A stretch of DNA of 64,000 nt from Paenibacillus aceris (GTDB lineage Bacteria; Bacillota; Bacilli; Paenibacillales; NBRC-103111), in NCBI RefSeq assembly GCF_017874035.1, contig NZ_JAGGKV010000011.1, forward strand, positions 124,001-188,000, written 5' to 3'. The notes below the pieces were generated by a model, which saw only the letters and a program-made list of their open reading frames with translations, was not told the DNA's origin and searched no databases. A program made the position numbers and the translations under genes. This document shows, in pieces, positions 62,515 to 64,000 of this stretch (positions are counted from its first letter, which is position 1; each line of letters begins with the position of its first letter).

Positions 62515-63498
62515 TTAATGTAAATGGCAAGAAACAAAATGATTTCGGGACATTTCTTTCTCTAAGGGAATTTCCTTTCTACAGATATCCATTACAAACG
62601 GACATCTGGTATGAAAAATACATCCTCTAGGCGGATTTAACGGTGAAGGAATTTCACCTTTTAGAATAATTCGTTCCTTTTTCACGTTTGGATTGGGAAT
62701 GGGGACCGCTGATAACAATGCTTGGGTGTACGGATGAAGCGGTGAGGAAAATAAACTGTCGGTCGGTGCTTGTTCCACCATTTGCCCCAAATACATGACA
62801 CCAATTCGGTCGGAAATATGGCGCACAACGCTTAGGTCATGGGCAACAAACAAATATGTCAGCTTCAATTCGTCCTGCAATTGCTGAAATAAGTTAATAA
62901 TTTGTGACTGGATGGATACGTCAAGAGCAGATACAGGTTCATCGCAAATCACCAACTTCGGGTTAACCACCAGTGCTCTGGCCAGACCTATTCGTTGTCT
63001 TTGTCCGCCTGAAAATTCATGTGGATACCGATAATAATGATCGGGCTGAAGTCCCACTTTATGAAGGATCTCCATCACCCGTTCCGTTCGTTCTTGTCTC
63101 AAGCCAATTTGGTGAATAGTCAAAGGTTCTTCTAACATCGAGCCAATTCTTTTTCTCGGATTTAAGGAAGAATAGGGATCCTGAAACACCATTTGCATCT
63201 CCTGCCTGATATTTCGCAGTTCCATGCCGGATAAATGAAAGATATTTTTATTTTGATAGATCGCTTCCCCGTTTGTGGGCTCCGTCAATCTTAATATCGT
63301 TCGTCCCAGGGTACTTTTTCCGCACCCGGATTCACCAACTAAGCCGAAGGTTTCCCCTTCATACAATTGAAAGGATACGTTATTTACTGCCTTGACTTCC
63401 CCTGTAGACTGACCCAATGCCCCTTTTACAGGAAAATACTTTTTTAATCCTTTGACCACAAGCATCGGGTCGATTTGTTCAGTCAATTTTGTTAACAT
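62515..63498 (-). CDS. Opp/Dpp-type ABC transporter ATPase (OppF/DppF-like)
   Basis: A 327-residue ATPase. It has Walker A GESGCGKST, Q-loop MVFQDPYSSLNP, signature FSGGQRQR and Walker B LVICDEP. The C-terminal Cys-rich motif is PRGCIFHTRCPFVMDIC. GGAGG lies nine bases before the ATG. It overlaps the OppD-type gene by 20 nt. It resembles ordinary dipeptide/oligopeptide transporter subunits (KRIGSMLEEPLTIH after the Q-loop) more than the sulfatase-linked set at 47-53 kb. Its substrate cannot be inferred because the rest of the operon lies beyond the window. Confidence 0.93.
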   Translation of the reverse strand: MLTKLTEQIDPMLVVKGLKKYFPVKGALGQSTGEVKAVNNVSFQLYEGETFGLVGESGCGKSTLGRTILRLTEPTNGEAIYQNKNIFHLSGMELRNIRQEMQMVFQDPYSSLNPRKRIGSMLEEPLTIHQIGLRQERTERVMEILHKVGLQPDHYYRYPHEFSGGQRQRIGLARALVVNPKLVICDEPVSALDVSIQSQIINLFQQLQDELKLTYLFVAHDLSVVRHISDRIGVMYLGQMVEQAPTDSLFSSPLHPYTQALLSAVPIPNPNVKKERIILKGEIPSPLNPPRGCIFHTRCPFVMDICRKEIPLEKEMSRNHFVSCHLH

Positions 63499-64000
63499 CG
63501 CACCGATCCTCCCGTTGGGCTATCTTTAAATAATGCCAACACCTGACTTTTTGATTGCTTTGATGTTGGGTTAATTCAGGCATTTCTTCTCTGCAGAGTG
63601 CGTCTGCATAAGGGCACCGGGAAGCAAATCGGCAGCCCTTAGGAATGTTGTACAAGGATGGCACCATCCCCTCAATAATATGCAGTTTTTGTGAGCGGTC
63701 GCCATCCAATTGTGGAACTGACTTCATTAACCCTTGGGTATACGGATGAAGCGGATGAGCGAAAAGACTTTTCACATCCGCTTCCTCGACGATTTGTCCC
63801 AGATACATGACCGCCACACGACTGCAAATTTCTGCTACCACGCCTAAGTCATGGGTAATTAAAATGATCCCCATATCCAGTTTTTTGTTTAACTCCATCA
63901 TTAAATCCAAGATCTGGGATTGGATGGTGACATCCAATGCGGTCGTAGGTTCGTCCGCAATTAATAATTTCGGCTGACAAGCGAGTGCCATCGCGATCAT
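63479..64000 (-). CDS. Opp/Dpp-type ABC transporter ATPase (OppD/DppD-like), N-terminus cut by window edge
   Basis: The C-terminal 173 residues of an oligopeptide-type ATPase. The Walker B region LLIADEPTTALDVTIQ and the H-loop ITHDLGVV are visible, followed by the C-terminal motif PKGCRFASRCPYADALC. The Walker A half lies beyond position 64000. Its end overlaps the OppF-type gene, so the two are co-translated. Confidence 0.92.
   Translation of the reverse strand: MIAMALACQPKLLIADEPTTALDVTIQSQILDLMMELNKKLDMGIILITHDLGVVAEICSRVAVMYLGQIVEEADVKSLFAHPLHPYTQGLMKSVPQLDGDRSQKLHIIEGMVPSLYNIPKGCRFASRCPYADALCREEMPELTQHQSNQKVRCWHYLKIAQREDRCDVNKID

Noticed and set aside
1..64000. CRISPR arrays, tRNA or rRNA genes, prophage
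   Set aside because: No regularly spaced repeats, no tRNA-like cloverleaf arms or rRNA conserved stretches, and no phage structural genes were seen on reading both strands.

Overview
The window looks like a chromosomal carbohydrate-utilisation region of a Paenibacillus-like Gram-positive soil bacterium (Bacillota). Signs are the strong AGGAGG-type ribosome-binding sites, frequent TTG/GTG starts, YesM/YesN-style sensor-regulator pairs, LplABC-type transporters, lipoprotein binding proteins, a secreted dockerin-bearing glycosidase, and a scrap of a sporulation sigma-K gene. The organism is inferred from these features, not from a database match. No rRNA, tRNA or CRISPR array was seen.

Layout. 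(1) 1-9.07 kb, minus strand: a GntR/FCD regulator, then an operon that reads as an oxidative, phosphate-free sugar pathway: RraA-type aldolase, UxuA-type dehydratase, glucose-1-dehydrogenase-like SDR, Pgl-type lactonase and DUF4432 mutarotase-like protein. A ribose-type ABC transporter follows and runs off the left edge. Two near-identical palindromic sites precede the regulator and the aldolase genes. (2) 9.1-23.8 kb, minus strand: a CUT1 ABC transporter, a two-component system, a GH38-like alpha-mannosidase, the relic of a GH95-like gene, and an intact secreted GH95-like multidomain enzyme. (3) 23.96-24.6 kb: an internally deleted IS6-family element beside a sigK fragment. (4) 24.6-35.0 kb, minus strand: sulfatase, LplABC-type transporter, two-component system, sulfatase and formylglycine-generating enzyme (FGE), ending in a terminator. 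(5) 35.3-44.5 kb: a divergent sulfatase, a GH3 beta-glycosidase with a divergent AraC regulator, and a TetR-controlled GPH symporter/sulfatase operon. (6) 44.7-55.6 kb, minus strand: a membrane-bound AraC regulator, a complete Opp/Dpp-type transporter and two sulfatases. (7) 55.7-56.7 kb: two decayed genes (a LolD-like ATPase and lutB). (8) 56.7-64 kb: an aldo/keto reductase with an unusually long UxaA-family dehydratase, AraC and TetR regulators, and the ATPases of another peptide-type transporter cut by the right edge.

How it fits together. Six sulfatases all carry the Cys-type C-x-P-x-R motif and share one FGE that would convert this Cys to formylglycine. None has a visible signal peptide, and neither do the GH38 and GH3 enzymes, so sulfated oligosaccharides are probably imported first (LplABC, Opp-type and GPH carriers) and desulfated inside the cell. 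The one clearly secreted enzyme is the GH95-like protein. The released sugars could then be oxidised by the two dehydrogenase/dehydratase modules. The polysaccharide is unknown: GH95-like plus sulfatases suggests a sulfated fucose- or galactose-containing glycan, but this is inference.
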